A DNA stretch of 64,000 nucleotides from Paraphysomonas bandaiensis (GCA_965644295.1 CBFFRP010000280.1:1-64000), one strand, 5' to 3'; shown: positions 31,428 through 43,344, counted from the first letter of the stretch. The notes: generated by a model from the letters alone, not told the origin. A program made the numbers and translations.

Positions 31428-33551
31428 ATGGCTTCGTCTTCGGATGGTAATCTGAGACAGAAGCTATCCCGATGTATTAACTCTGAAGTATCTTACAAGG
31501 ATAGACGGCAGGCCCTCAAGACAGCGTTTACAGGTATACAGGACAAACAAACTAAACAATCCAGCGACACGAAGTGCCGTCTTGTTAAGAACGGTGCGAT
31601 TGGGGTCCTGATTGATATCCTCAGATGTGATTCTCCTACCGGCCCAAAGCTAGATAAGGGTGTAAACATATGGGACAAGAAGAGCAATGAACATGAATCA
31701 TTTAAACTACAGAGCGATGCTGCGCTATCTCTTCGACGAATGATCGAAGTCGGTGATCGGGAGGTTACTGTAGGTATATCTCGTGTACAACAAGTAGTTG
31801 CAGAAGGAGGTATACAGGCTATTGTGCCACACCTCTATTGTTTGCAGTGTGCGTCGGGTTATGCTTCTGGTGCGCTGCTGGAGTTGGCACAGTATGAGTG
31901 TTATCGCGACGAAATCATTCGCGCAGGTGCCCTTGTACCACTTCGCCAGCTGTTGGAAGCAGATCCAGTTGTTGCTAAAACATCGTATAGGGGCTCCGCG
32001 GAGTGCTTGCATCTTCTCTCATGTACAAGTGTAGACCAATTTGCACAGCTCGGCATTCTTGATGCATGTCTACAAGCTGCCACCGACACAAGATCAGGAG
32101 ACAAAACTGTGCTCGCAGCTGCTCTTTGTGCTGCAAACATCACAGCCGGAAGAGACGATAACTGTCGAGGAATGGAAGAGGTATATCTAAGGACACAGCT
32201 TGGAATTCACATATGCCGCTCTCTCAATGCCTCCCTCACTTCAGGGGCACCATATCTTAAGATGAAGTGGTCTCAAAGTGATATACTGAATTCCATAAGA
32301 CTTGTTGCAGCGAGTGATTTAGGGAGGAGACAGTTGGTGGCCCCTGCTGTCACGGATGCTGTATCGAAACGCCAACTCAATATTGTAGATCTTCTCACGA
32401 TTCTGCTCAGTAAGTTCGTGGCATCATCCTCAGAACAAACTGGAGTTATTTTAGAGATACTTCTGCACTTTGCATTTTGCGATAAATCTGGAAAACTAAT
32501 TCGTCGGAACGGGGAATGTATGGCTATGTTGCAGTCTCTGAGCAGGACAAATAATGTTGATAAGTGCTGCAATGGTGACGATGATGATGGAAGCAGTGAC
32601 CCTGGGGAAAATGATGAAAATGTATCTCCGATTAATGATCCTGACGTGTCTTATCCAGACATGGCTCGGAATATACTATATCTCTTAAAAGGTGATTTAG
32701 ATCACGTTGTTGTTCGCTCTCCGGAGCCCGTTCCAGGAGAATCGATTGTTGTTCCTTCGGCGCCCATGGCCCCCACTACTGCGCTGTCGAGTGATGAGAC
32801 TACACCTGTACAAGATAATTCTGCAATAGACATAAGTAAAGCACCTCACGTGATGATTAGCTACAGTTGGGCGCAGCAACCCATTGTTCTAGAGTTGTGC
32901 AAACATCTTAGGACTTCTGGAGTACCGTACTGGCTGGATGTGGAGCAAATGCATGGCAATATAAATGACCGAATGGCGGAGGCTATCGAGTCATGTTCTG
33001 CTGTAATAGTGGTGATCTCCAATAAGTATAAACTCTCTGCCAATTGTCGAATGGAAGCAGAGTACAGCAATGCGTGCCGTAAGCAAATAATTCCTATTAT
33101 GGCGGAAGAAAATTACGTGGCGGATGGGTGGCTTGGTCTACTAATTAGTGGCAAACTTTACTACGAGATGTTTAATGTGCAATCCCTTGCTATAAATGTA
33201 GATTCCGTATTACAAATATTGAAACCGTTATTGGCCGCGGCATTAACTGCGAAGCAAAGCAGCACTATGACTGTTACAACAAGTGTAAAGCCACTATCAC
33301 TTGCTTCCACAGCAGACGATAGTCCTGGCGATCATCATAGCGTCGAGGAGGTTGCCGTTGCAGATACGTGGCCACGAGCTAAAGAGACTGCGTTAGAGAA
33401 AGTTGGTGATATAGACACGGTTTTGACTCGAATAGAGTCCATTGTGCAATCGAATTTAGTTGCACACCTGAAGCCAGTATTGGATCGTCTAGATCAAATG
33501 AATGAGAGACTTGTGAATGTTGAAAACTACATTAGTTCAAATAGTAAATGA
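31428..33551 (+). CDS. ARM-repeat/TIR-domain protein (SARM1-like architecture)
   Basis: Intronless, 707 residues from ATG 31428 (MASSSDGNLRQ). The frame is open upstream through the microsatellite, but this is the first ATG outside it. Residues about 30-420 are helical, with armadillo-type units (VKNGAIGVLIDIL; IIRAGALVPLRQLLEADP; SAECLHLLS; AALCAANITAG). A TIR domain spans about 472-581: HVMISYSWAQQ, YWLDVEQMHGN, SAVIVVISNKY and C-R-M-E, with E543 where TIR NADases have the catalytic glutamate. A short coiled coil (about 660-705) ends the protein. SARM1 (ARM-SAM-TIR) cleaves NAD+ when its ARM domain releases the TIR; here the SAM domains are replaced by a terminal coiled coil that could oligomerise the TIRs. 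NADase activity is inference. Confidence 0.88.
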   Translation: MASSSDGNLRQKLSRCINSEVSYKDRRQALKTAFTGIQDKQTKQSSDTKCRLVKNGAIGVLIDILRCDSPTGPKLDKGVNIWDKKSNEHESFKLQSDAALSLRRMIEVGDREVTVGISRVQQVVAEGGIQAIVPHLYCLQCASGYASGALLELAQYECYRDEIIRAGALVPLRQLLEADPVVAKTSYRGSAECLHLLSCTSVDQFAQLGILDACLQAATDTRSGDKTVLAAALCAANITAGRDDNCRGMEEVYLRTQLGIHICRSLNASLTSGAPYLKMKWSQSDILNSIRLVAASDLGRRQLVAPAVTDAVSKRQLNIVDLLTILLSKFVASSSEQTGVILEILLHFAFCDKSGKLIRRNGECMAMLQSLSRTNNVDKCCNGDDDDGSSDPGENDENVSPINDPDVSYPDMARNILYLLKGDLDHVVVRSPEPVPGESIVVPSAPMAPTTALSSDETTPVQDNSAIDISKAPHVMISYSWAQQPIVLELCKHLRTSGVPYWLDVEQMHGNINDRMAEAIESCSAVIVVISNKYKLSANCRMEAEYSNACRKQIIPIMAEENYVADGWLGLLISGKLYYEMFNVQSLAINVDSVLQILKPLLAAALTAKQSSTMTVTTSVKPLSLASTADDSPGDHHSVEEVAVADTWPRAKETALEKVGDIDTVLTRIESIVQSNLVAHLKPVLDRLDQMNERLVNVENYISSNSK

Positions 33552-35133
33552 GTGTGTCGTTAGGGAGTGTTACAATTTCTACGTATGAAGGCATGTATCA
33601 CAGATCGTTTTGGTACATCATAATCGTTTTGACGTGACTCGGGTTATTTGAGCATAACCAAGAGTGACACTGATATGTTACTCTTCCATATGCACAGGGA
33701 AATTTGGGGAAGAAGTAGCACGATAACCGTTGTACAACGCTTGAGAGCTAACTGTAGTTAATACACATTACTTCTGCCTTCTCTGTTCTACGTACTTCTC
33801 TAATTATTCCCTTTCTAGCTACAAAGATCCGTTTTTCCTTTCTAGCAATTCACATGTATAAACTCATTAACATTCATTTTACTCGCTCTACAAAGTACGC
33901 AAATATACTACCGTAATACTATACGTTATATACGGGTTACCATGACGACTTATCGTAGAGTATTCCTGCCACATATCTGGCCTTAATACACTTATATCAT
34001 CTAACAAGACCTTTAGCTACTTCCTTTCTTTGGTAACAATGTACGTCATTCTTCATTTTCTCCTCTTCTTGCCCTTGTATTTTTTTGGCTCAATAAACCA
34101 CCTTCTCTAACATCACCATCTTGAAAACTCACACTAAAAGTAAAAGTAGATCTCACATCACAATCATCTTTGTAGTACTAAAGGACTTTGCCTATGTTTT
34201 TCGTTATCACACAGAGCCATTTTATTATTTAACAACACTGACCAAAGCACGCACTCATTTGTGCTAGAGTTTAGTGAAGGCCTACAACTGATATTAAAGT
34301 AACACAAAGCTGAAAAGTCAATCTTTTAAGTAATTACATTATAGATCGTATGACAATTGCTCTGGATATATAGGAACAGCGTATTAACTCATTATAATGA
34401 TTACATAAATTAACTTAAAGGAATATTGTATCGAAATTGAAAGAAATTTGATCGCAAATTCAACTGATAACAATAACAGCATGCAACGAAGTATATACAG
34501 TACTTAGTCGTAATATTACGATGAAATGATAGTGAAGATTACAGAATGAGGAATCTACTTAGGAAAAAGAAGCTGCAAACATTCTGTTGAATGTACATTT
34601 TACTTTTCAAATGACTCACACTTTACAACATACGGATAGTTGTTATTAAGAGTCACTAGCTCACGTATACTCTGTCATCACTAGCTAACATATGAATGCA
34701 GCAAAATACAATATCTGAATTATCAAACTATATATAAGATACGTGGCAGTATAAGTATGCTATTATGTGATTGGATCCAATGCTCCATGTACTGGTGTCA
34801 TACGTCATATTCTTCCACTATTAGATTTACTCATATATAGTTTAATAAGAAAGAGTACCTCTCACTAAATATATATCCTAATTTATCATAAACATGCTCG
34901 TTGACTTCAAGCAGTGGGTACGTGATATATATATACACACAATGAAATAATAGTTGACTGAAGAGTTCTGTGACAATCAATATTGATGACTATCGCTGAT
35001 TAGAGTCTTCATGATTAGCATTATAGTCCGCACATATATACATAACGTATTATGAGCTATTATCACTAAATCTATGATATATACAGTATCTTAACAATGT
35101 GATATAAACATATTTCCATAAAATGAGAGACCA
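33552..35133. other. Convergent gene-poor region
   Basis: About 1.6 kb of AT-rich sequence between the 3' ends of the ARM-TIR and Kelch-BTB genes. No open frame with recognisable content and no shared repeat noticed. Confidence 0.5.
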
Positions 35134-37215
35134 CTATTTAATAATGCTACCATTCATGGCATATTCCTCATACTCGGCAAAAACAGTTTCAAAATCTGTC
35201 TTCAATAATTCCAAACTTTGTTCAAACTCAGGGATTGAGTGTTTTTTATCCCTCTCATAAATAACTCTAAGGCACCTTAGCATAAAAAAATAAGGAGAAA
35301 GTACGTCAAAATCGAGCGATGTCCGTTACCTGTCGAGAAGATATGGACAGGAATAAGCCTCAGCGTATCGGAAAAGGCATAACACATTATTTAAATCCGT
35401 CTACATCACGTAAATATGAAGGCTTAGAAACTCCCAAGAAATGTAATAGTACCTGTATGCACAGAAGTTTTTCACATGCATATTTCACATCCAAAACCCG
35501 GAATCTTTCAGCCAATTCCAAGATATCCTGGTCAACACAGAAAATAACACTCAGACCTACACTGAAAAGACGCCCAGTAGAACCCACCGTTACATTGTCA
35601 GCTGTGGCAACTTCACTCAGCGACCTCCCATATAGGCATTGCAAAAATGACCTGAACACTTCAGGAGAAGTACTCTCTACTTTCACAACTGCTTGGTCAC
35701 CCTCCTTGAATCGTTTAGAGAGCATTGCATGAAATACTTCTGATCGAGTGGATAGCACACATCTATGTGCGCATATAATATCTGCACTGCCCCCTACTAC
35801 GAGCCTAATGTCAGAGTAGTCTTCAGAGTCTAACAAAGCAACAAATTGAGTAGACAGAGAACTTGGGGAATACCTCCTCAGCAGTGCGACATTGGTTGAG
35901 CGACTGGCGGCATCAAATCCTTCGAATACTGAACGATGAGACGAAAGAACAACTACGTCACTATGATGGGCAACTCCGTCATGTCCTAAAATCACAAGAA
36001 GAAGACCCAGCCGTGGAAGAGATATCATGCTGTGACCGAACCGTGCCCCCAAAGTGCGCTTCAACCCAGGAATGCCCACCCACTTGCGAGACGTCAGACA
36101 GAAGGCATAGCAGTCGGAAAAATATAGGCAGTCATTATCGTCGCCGCGATCTAATGTATCCTGCTCGTCATCCAGTTCTTTGAAGCCCCAGCCTCCGTGT
36201 ATTAACAAAAAATTATCCATACAGCATGCAGCGTGAGCAAACCGTGAGTGCGGCCAAGTGTTCTGCAACCGCCGGTGCTTGGGCCGTGCCCGGTTCGAGG
36301 AGGAGGGCCTCGTATTGTCAACAAGTATACTTTCCCACTCTAGGGTGTCTAGATCCAATCTACTATCAATCAGACATGCATAGATACAAAGAAAATGCTT
36401 ACGAGTAGAAATTTTTGGAGACTGAGGCGACATGGTCCACCCAGCTAGCTCCACCAAATATCAGAGCCCTCTGATTTCCACCTCCAGAAAGAGAAGTTGT
36501 TGTCGATGTCATACCAGAGTACGGGAACGGTACTAAAGAAGGTAGTTCTGGGCGGGACCAACGCTTACTCATTCCTGATGATGGTAGATGTAACACATTG
36601 ATGTCTGCGAACGCCGTCGGCGAATGGGCGTTATCAGTGCCCCCTACCACTATCAAGCCCATATTGTCTGACAATGGGATACAAGCGTGACCTTGTCTAG
36701 CTCTGGGAGCTGTTCCTTGAATGACCTCCTCATTCCAAGTCCACGACGAGAGGTCTAGTGAGAAGACATCATTAAACACTCTCCCGTTTGTCCAGAGACT
36801 GCCACCACCAAATATGTACAGGTAATTGCCAAGTATGCATCCAGAAGACGCTGCACGGGGACATGGTTCCGTTCCTGAAGTTTTAATTAGGTGCCAAGTC
36901 ATATGTGGCACTTGGTCCGAGCTGCTGGACATGACCACATCCTCTATCGACACATGCAACACATACACATCTTGAAAATACTGAAATTGAATAATAAAAA
37001 TCATAAAAATGACTGTATTCACTCATATCTACCTGGTCTGATACTATATTATTGAACCCTCCACGACACCATCCTCCAAACACGATGATGTCCCCTGTAA
37101 ACGCAGTGCTCTTGCTGTCTATCTCTAACACCACAGAGTCTTGTCTTGGATATGGACCAGCTCCTGATGTAGTGTAATCTGATAGCTGAAGTCTATCGAG
37201 ACTATCGAGAACCAT
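35134..37215 (-). CDS. Kelch-repeat protein with C-terminal BTB domain
   Basis: Firm exons are 37033-37215, 36403-36980, 35588-36362 and 35453-35527, with consistent phases and introns of 40-60 bp (the 60-bp one is in frame). Kelch blades run through the first two-thirds: GDIIVFGGWCRGG, NYLYIFGGGS, GLIVVGGTDN, RALIFGGAS, NFLLIHGGWG, LLLVILGHDG. The BTB follows: DYSDIRLVVGG, ICAHRCVLSTRSEVFHAML, FRSFLQCLYG, LAERFRVLDVKYACEKLL. Kelch-BTB proteins are commonly CUL3 substrate adaptors (here with Kelch before BTB, as in LZTR1-like proteins). The 3' end is unsure: the open frame 35134-35292 (ERDKKHSIPEFEQS...) looks like the true tail but needs a 25-nt exon and a 29-nt intron to connect; otherwise the protein ends near 35306 or 35380. 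Confidence 0.8.
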
Positions 37216-37948
37216 AAGCGTCTATGAATCTGTATGGTAGTCGATTATGTATGTGAGACGCGAAGCTCTTAACGAGTTGGAATTTCAACGAATCATGCAT
37301 TTCATACTCCTGCTGTACTGTACTGCTGTAGCGCTGCGTACTGTTGTACTACATCTGCTGGATATGTACAGTCTGTACTGTATCAAAAGCCTAATTATTT
37401 TATGTAATAAAACTGGCAATTTTATTATGAAAACCCCCAATATCACGATCCGAAAAGAACGGTATACAACTGTAGACTGATCTGTACTACCACATCGAAT
37501 CTTCAAAGGAATAAATGGCTCCCACTCCACGCCTTGTATAGTAGCGTACATCCATCATACCGAGCAGCAGGATGCGTATGAATGGTATATTGTAGTATAT
37601 ATCTGTATCCATACATATATATACATACATAAGCAACAAGAAGACGAGAAGATTCAAAGCAATGCATTCGAATCAAGTGAGATTATACACACACACTCTT
37701 ACCACTCCAACTCATTAGTTGATAAGAACTAAATTATTTTATAGTCAACTGATTCACTTCAATACAACTGACTTGAATTACCTCACCAAACGTTACTGTA
37801 ATCTTCCCTCTGAATTTATTAATATGATCTCACGAGTTGGGATTAAGTAACTCCGTTATCCATTACATAAGAGGACTCAGAGAGATCGTATCTTCCCATA
37901 TTAATTTCTATTAAGTGTATACTGTATATATAATTTTTTTTTTGCTCA
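37216..37948. promoter_or_regulatory. Divergent promoter between Kelch-BTB and PX-nucleotidyltransferase genes
   Basis: Contains CTGCTGTACTGTACTGCTGTA (37310-37330), GCGTACTGTTGTACTAC and ATGTACAGTCTGTACTG within 80 bp: the densest GTAC-word cluster after that at 13.7 kb. A short CATACATA run is near 37610. Confidence 0.45.
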
Positions 37949-40900
37949 ATGAGTGGACGTTCACCGAAAGAGTTTCGATTAAGTGCAGATGGGGAGGAAA
38001 ATGATCCTGCTCGACATAGTAGTGTCGGTATGAATCGACCGACATGGGCCAATCCCATAGGCGGTTTATCTGAGGAAGAATATGAAGACCGAAGACGGTC
38101 TCTAGATTGCTCTGCGCTAAAGGTATCCATTCCTTCTGTGGCAACTGCAACTAAGAAACCAGGTGACACGCCCTTTACTGTGTATGTCATTCAAGTTGTT
38201 TCCGGGGCATCGCAATGGGTAAACCGCAGGAGATATTCGGATTTTTATTATGTACATCATTTAATTAAGAAGTATGTCAAAGACGAGGACCTTCCTCAAC
38301 TACCTCCAAAGCGATATTTCGGATCATCAACAGATGCTCGCTTTGTGGAGGAAAGGAGAGGTCAATTGGAAGTGTATCTGCGAAAGCTTATTTTGGACCC
38401 GCATGTTTGGGCTCGTGGAGATCTAGTACAGTTCCTCGATAATGAAAACAACACCCTTATGTTTATGTGGAATCTGGAGCGCATGCGAAAGATGCAAAAT
38501 GTAAGTGTGTTAAGGTGGATCTACTTTTATAATGTAATATGACGTAGATGTTGGGGAATATGACGGTAGAGAACAAAAATCAAACTGAGAAACTCTCCGC
38601 TGAATTGGAGAATGCAAAGTCTGAGGTATTACTGTAGCCACTGTTTTTCTAAAGGCATGACATATTCGTATCTAGGTGCGGGTACTCCGTGACCGTATAG
38701 CCCAGATGGAGATGTTTTTCATGCAGCACGCAACCGGGGTTGCATCCACGAAACTCACACCCACTGCAATGCGATCATTGAGCGGTGGTAGCGGCACCAA
38801 TTTGAAGGATATGTTACAGGCCATTGAAGAACGTGATGAGTCGGAAGAGGGGTCAAGGGAAGAGACGGAAGAGCAAGAGTACGATGGTGGCATATTTATC
38901 GAGGGTTCACCTCAGATGCCGGAGACTGAAGGAGGTGATGCATACGGCCCGGAGGAGGTGCTTGAAATACTGAAGATGACGCGTGGGTCAGATATTTCTG
39001 CATTCGACGACATGTCTATTGGCGACTTCAGCAACTCTACCGCGAACAACTCCGCTCTGTCAGCTCAAAATGCTACTCGTTCCCAAGCAAAGGAAGTAGA
39101 GGATTCGATTCAACAGCGAATGGTTAATATGTCGAAGCAGTTACAGGATGCTGTTAAACTCAGTAACGAGGTACTACCTCCCACTATTATGTTTTGTTTA
39201 TGTATCACTTATGTTCCTATAGCTGCTTGAGGAAAAGCTACAGTTGCTTCCGCGTATGGGGCCAGCATCTGTAAGTTCTGCCGGTGACTCTATCGCAGGT
39301 GAGTAGACAGTAACTGCATAGTACGGTACATAAGTGGGATTTAGGAACAGGGAGAGCTGTACAAGCTCCATACCTAGAACAACTTAGCAGCGACCAATCA
39401 CTAGATGATTCTCCATTGCTTGATGTCCTGCCACTCTACCCGGGTACTGGTTCTGGTGCACATGCAGTGGCTGTGGAGGGAGATGAGACACCAAGCACGA
39501 AGGAGCGATTGCCCTGGGTGGACAAACTTTTTGGTCGATTTGCTGAGGTAATGGTGTCTTTAGTTCCTTCACAAGAAAGTGTCAATGAGAGACTGATGGT
39601 GCTGCACTACATCCGCACTGTCATTGCCCGGTCGCTGGGTGCCCAGGTATTTCCAGTAGGAAGTTTCACAAGTCGTTCCTTCCTACCTGGTGGGGACCTT
39701 GACATAACTGCTTTTTTGACTGCCGATCAAACTGACTCGTGGTTTGTTCGTGTCAATGAGGCAATGTGCATTTCCAGTATGGGGGATGGGCCAGGCGGCT
39801 CGTATGCGATGAACGATGGAACCTATCGTCGTATATCTGTTAGAAATGTAAGCTTCATAAATGCATGGGTTAAGGTGGTTAAGGGAATCGTCAACGGTAT
39901 TGAAGTTGACATATCTGCCAATCAGATAGGTGCTCTTTATGCACAGGCTCTTGTCGACAAGATAGATGAGTACATTGGGCAGAAACACCTGTTCAAGCGA
40001 TCCGCCCTACTTGTGAAGGCTTGGTGTAAATATGAAAGTCCTCGACATACTGCTGTCGATGGTGGTGCATTCGGAGCTCGCGAGGGAAGATTGTCCACGT
40101 GGACCATTGTGGTGATGGTGATATGGATTTTTAACAAGTGTGGGCGACAGATTACTGATCCTTTCCAGGCGCTGGTCGGTTTCCTTGCTTACTTCAGTGG
40201 GTTCGAATGGGGCAGATACGCACTCACTGTACACGGACCTGTATCTGTAGAAGATCTTTCTCCAGTGAAAGATTTGAATGAGTTTTATGCCTTGCCTCTT
40301 TGTGGGGGATTTATCCCGGCGGAAGTACTAGATAGCTACAGAGACAGGTTCGCGAAAACTAAGGAGGCGAGTCTGCAACGGCGCAGGGAAAAGTTGGTGG
40401 CACAAGCACAGTCTCAACATACTGACGAATCGGAAACGTCTGGAGTGGCCAAGGCACCATCCATGGAAGAGGTAGACTCACGGTCTATGGAAGACCTCGC
40501 TGAAGAATTACGAGTACAGACTGGAATTGTATCATATAACTACTACAAAAGAGGTATCATCAACGTGATGGATCCTGTCCAGCCCAAGAATAACTGCTCT
40601 AGGGCTGTGGATATGGCTGGATTCCGGGCCATTACTGAAGCCTTTCAAATGGGTAAAGTGGCTCTTATAAAACTCTGCATGGCATGCCGGGACGATGACC
40701 ACGCCGGTTGTGATAGTATCGATGCGCCATCGAAGCCTGTTTGCGACGTTTCAGTTGTGCGGTCGTTTATGGAAGGCACTATGTCTAGGATTCAGGAAAC
40801 TAAACTTGGTGGGGGGCCTCCAGTTACTATAGCAGGACTCGAACAGGCTGGATATCCGACCCTGGACGTTTCCCGTGCTGAAATGGAGCTTGCGATGAAG

Positions 40901-42133
40901 CACGCCGAACTCATTCTCGGCGCCATTATCACACCGGAGTCTCTGGCACGTATGATTGTCTACATTATCGAGATTAAAGGGCCACAGCCAGTGGGTGAGA
41001 TCGGCAAACTGCTGCAGGAGCTTACTGGTAATGAGAACCTGTCGATGACTCTTAAGGCGAACTTCAAGGGCCTGAAGAAGGTGATTGAAGGGTTCGGGAT
41101 GCTTTTTACGCTAGGAGGAGACCACCCTTTTAACCCTTTCGTACACCTTTCTGAGACATACATTAACCGACGGAACGAGTGCTGGTATGACGACTCAGGG
41201 TTATCAGACTTGTACGTCTTCGACTCTACAGTGGCATCACACTCAAACAAAAACAGAACCACGCCCAACAGTCCCGCATCTTCTGGTCAATCCTCACAAG
41301 ATCCCCCATTTGTTCCTTTAGTCAAGGGCATGAAAGCACATAGCTTTAGAGAGGGACAGGGTCACGCCCACATCGACAGGGGTGATGTGAAGCGATCAGG
41401 ATCCCTCAGCTCAGCTCCGACGGGGCTAGGAATCGCGAGTGGCCTCTCTGTGGTGACTGGTGGTAAAGGAGGCATTACACAGGGGTCGCCGGGGGGTCAA
41501 ACCAGAGGTAAAGGTAAAGGCAAAAATTCTGGAGGAAAGTCTCCAAGCAACCAAAGCCAGCAGTTTCCTCCGAGGCACTCGAAACAGCATCATCAACACC
41601 AACAGTTCCTCCAACAACAGTTCTTCCAGCAACAACAGTATCAGCAACATATGCAGTATCAAAATTTGCAGTACCAGCAGTACTTGCAGCACCTCCAACA
41701 ACAGCAACAGGTGGTGCCTGGTACAGGCGGGGTGCAGGTGCTAGAAGATAGATCCGGGTCTGCCCCACCACCACTTCCACCTGGATATGGCCCCTATGTA
41801 GCTGGATTACAGCACCAGCAGCAGTACCCGGTCATGTTTGCACCACCAGTACAGGCTGGAAGTCCTGATGCTATGGGGGGAGGGCCGCCGGGGTATTACC
41901 CTTGGCCTCCACAGCATATGCAGCAGCACAGTGGGGGCTCTGGCCCAGAAGGCACGATGACGCCGCCTGCTCCCATGATGGTACACCCTGAACTTCAACA
42001 GCAGTATGGAGGAATGTACTACTCAGCATCTGCCCAATCTTCAACTCATCCGCAGTCAACCCAGCAGGAGGCTGCTACGCAAAAAGTTGACGGTAGCCAG
42101 CAGCAGTCGGAAGGCGAACCAGCTGAGTCGTGA
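37949..42133 (+). CDS. PX domain - coiled coil - nucleotidyltransferase (PAP/TUT-like) fusion protein
   Basis: Five exons: 37949-38500, 38548-38625, 38676-39170, 39223-39298, 39345-42133. Phases agree and total 1329 residues. The PX domain (about 70-165) has WVNRRRYSDFYYVHHLIKKY and LPPKRYFG, the phosphoinositide-binding RR(Y/F)S pattern. A coiled coil and an acidic stretch follow (about 180-400). The nucleotidyltransferase has VGSFTSRSFLPGGDLDIT, giving D518 and D520, and EVDIS with D589, the full metal triad; GREGRLSTWTIV-type sequence and DPFQALVGFL form the PAP/25A part. The last 300 residues are Gln/Pro-rich. Non-canonical poly(A)/U polymerases add 3' nucleotides to RNA; a PX domain would tether one to endosomal membrane (inference). 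Direct frame continuity through the short exons argues against two separate genes. Confidence 0.85.
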
Positions 42134-42251
42134 TACGATACCTACGAGTGAGTTACTTTGCAATAGTTGTTTTATCGGCATAGATTGCATAGAATTATGT
42201 TGGGTTTTCCTTATTTAGTGGTAGATAGATTTATTTAGTGCGCTTTAAATG

Positions 42252-42341
42252 ATATGAATAAGGGCCGAGTTCGGTAACACTTTGTGCAGAGAAGAATATG
42301 AATAAGGACCGAGTTCGGTAAATCTTTGTGTAGAGAAGAAA
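42252..42341. repeat. Two-copy 44-bp tandem duplication in the 3' flank
   Basis: ATATGAATAAGGRCCGAGTT followed by CGGTAA...TTTGTG.AGAGAAGAA occurs twice in a row just downstream of the PX-nucleotidyltransferase stop codon, with a few differences. It probably lies in the 3' UTR. Confidence 0.8.
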
Positions 42342-42545
42342 TATAATCCTAACAAAACGTGTTTAACACGACCAGACACTGAGCCACTGTTGTGAGTTGT
42401 GAACATCCTTCCGCTCCATTTGTCCGACACTCTTGTTCGATTTTGACACAACTTTAGGGATTACTATAAGCTGTTCAACACACAGCCCACGATTAATGTA
42501 TTTAAAGATTACAATAAATAATAAATTTCGCAGTATCATTTATGT

Positions 42546-43344
42546 CAGGGATAGGGAACAATATATTGCAATACTATTGTTAGATAGTGTTCCATCAATA
42601 CTATTGATGGATTTTTTTAACCGGTCCTACAATACAATTACAATATATTGCAATATATTGTCAATGTATTGCAATATATTAGTATGACTACTCAGTAGGT
42701 AAACACATCCGTAGATTTCATTTTTAGTAGTAGTCATTAAGATCACATGACAACCAAACCAACTGCTGCTTATAGCTACTAAAAATCCACCTCGTCCTCA
42801 TCCTCTGAGCCATCATCGGTGAGGTCAACATCAACATATTCATCCACAGAATTAATTGAAATATGCTAGTATCCGGCCATAACTGTCGAATAGCTTTCAG
42901 AAACAACAGCATATTAAGTAGGATGGATACTTTTGCGAAACACTGATATAATATGTTTAGTTGCGCTGAACAGACGCTCCCATGTATTGGAAGTACATAC
43001 CAGGGCCAGGCAACCGTTAATAACTCGTGGATCTGTACGTTTCTTAATATTTTGAGCTGACTGAAGATTTTTAGTCGCATTGTCAACATCAGCTTCATTA
43101 TCCTTTGTAATGTTGTAATCAATTTCTCGGTTATTTATATCCATTTTGCACCCTACAGTTGAGAATCTTCTCTTATATGACTATCATAATATTGATTGCA
43201 ATGTATTGCAATAGTATTGTGAGCTCTTTTAACAGAAACACTATTGATGGAATATTTGACCAGTCCACCAATCAGTATATTTTACAATATATTGCAATAT
43301 ATTGTACAATGTATTGCAATACAATATATTGTTCCCTATCCCTG
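42546..43344 (-). mobile_element. hAT-superfamily DNA transposon remnant, copy 1 (799 bp)
   Basis: The termini are CAGGGATAGGGAACAATATA and its exact complement, flanked by the 8-bp target duplication ATTTATGT (42538-42545 and 43345-43352). CA(G)GG ends and an 8-bp duplication are hallmarks of hAT. Inner inverted blocks (CAATACTATTG, and several CAATATATTG words) lie next to both ends. The only coding remnant is the end of a transposase on the minus strand. It is non-autonomous by deletion. Confidence 0.93.
42914..43144 (-). pseudogene. hAT transposase C-terminal fragment
   Basis: A 76-codon frame contains DPRVINGCLALVCTSNTWERL followed by FSATKHIIS, matching the hAT dimerisation region (pattern ...ERxFS). 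Upstream catalytic parts are missing, and after the stop a +1 frame encodes an acidic tail. Confidence 0.75.

Noticed and set aside
41426-41780. Frames of about 95-100 codons rich in Leu, Val or Ser
   Set aside because: Shadow frames of the Gln-rich tail of the PX-nucleotidyltransferase protein.
42724-43122. 132-codon minus frame in the hAT element
   Set aside because: It runs in another frame over the recognisable transposase end; only the 42914-43144 frame shows the hAT motif.
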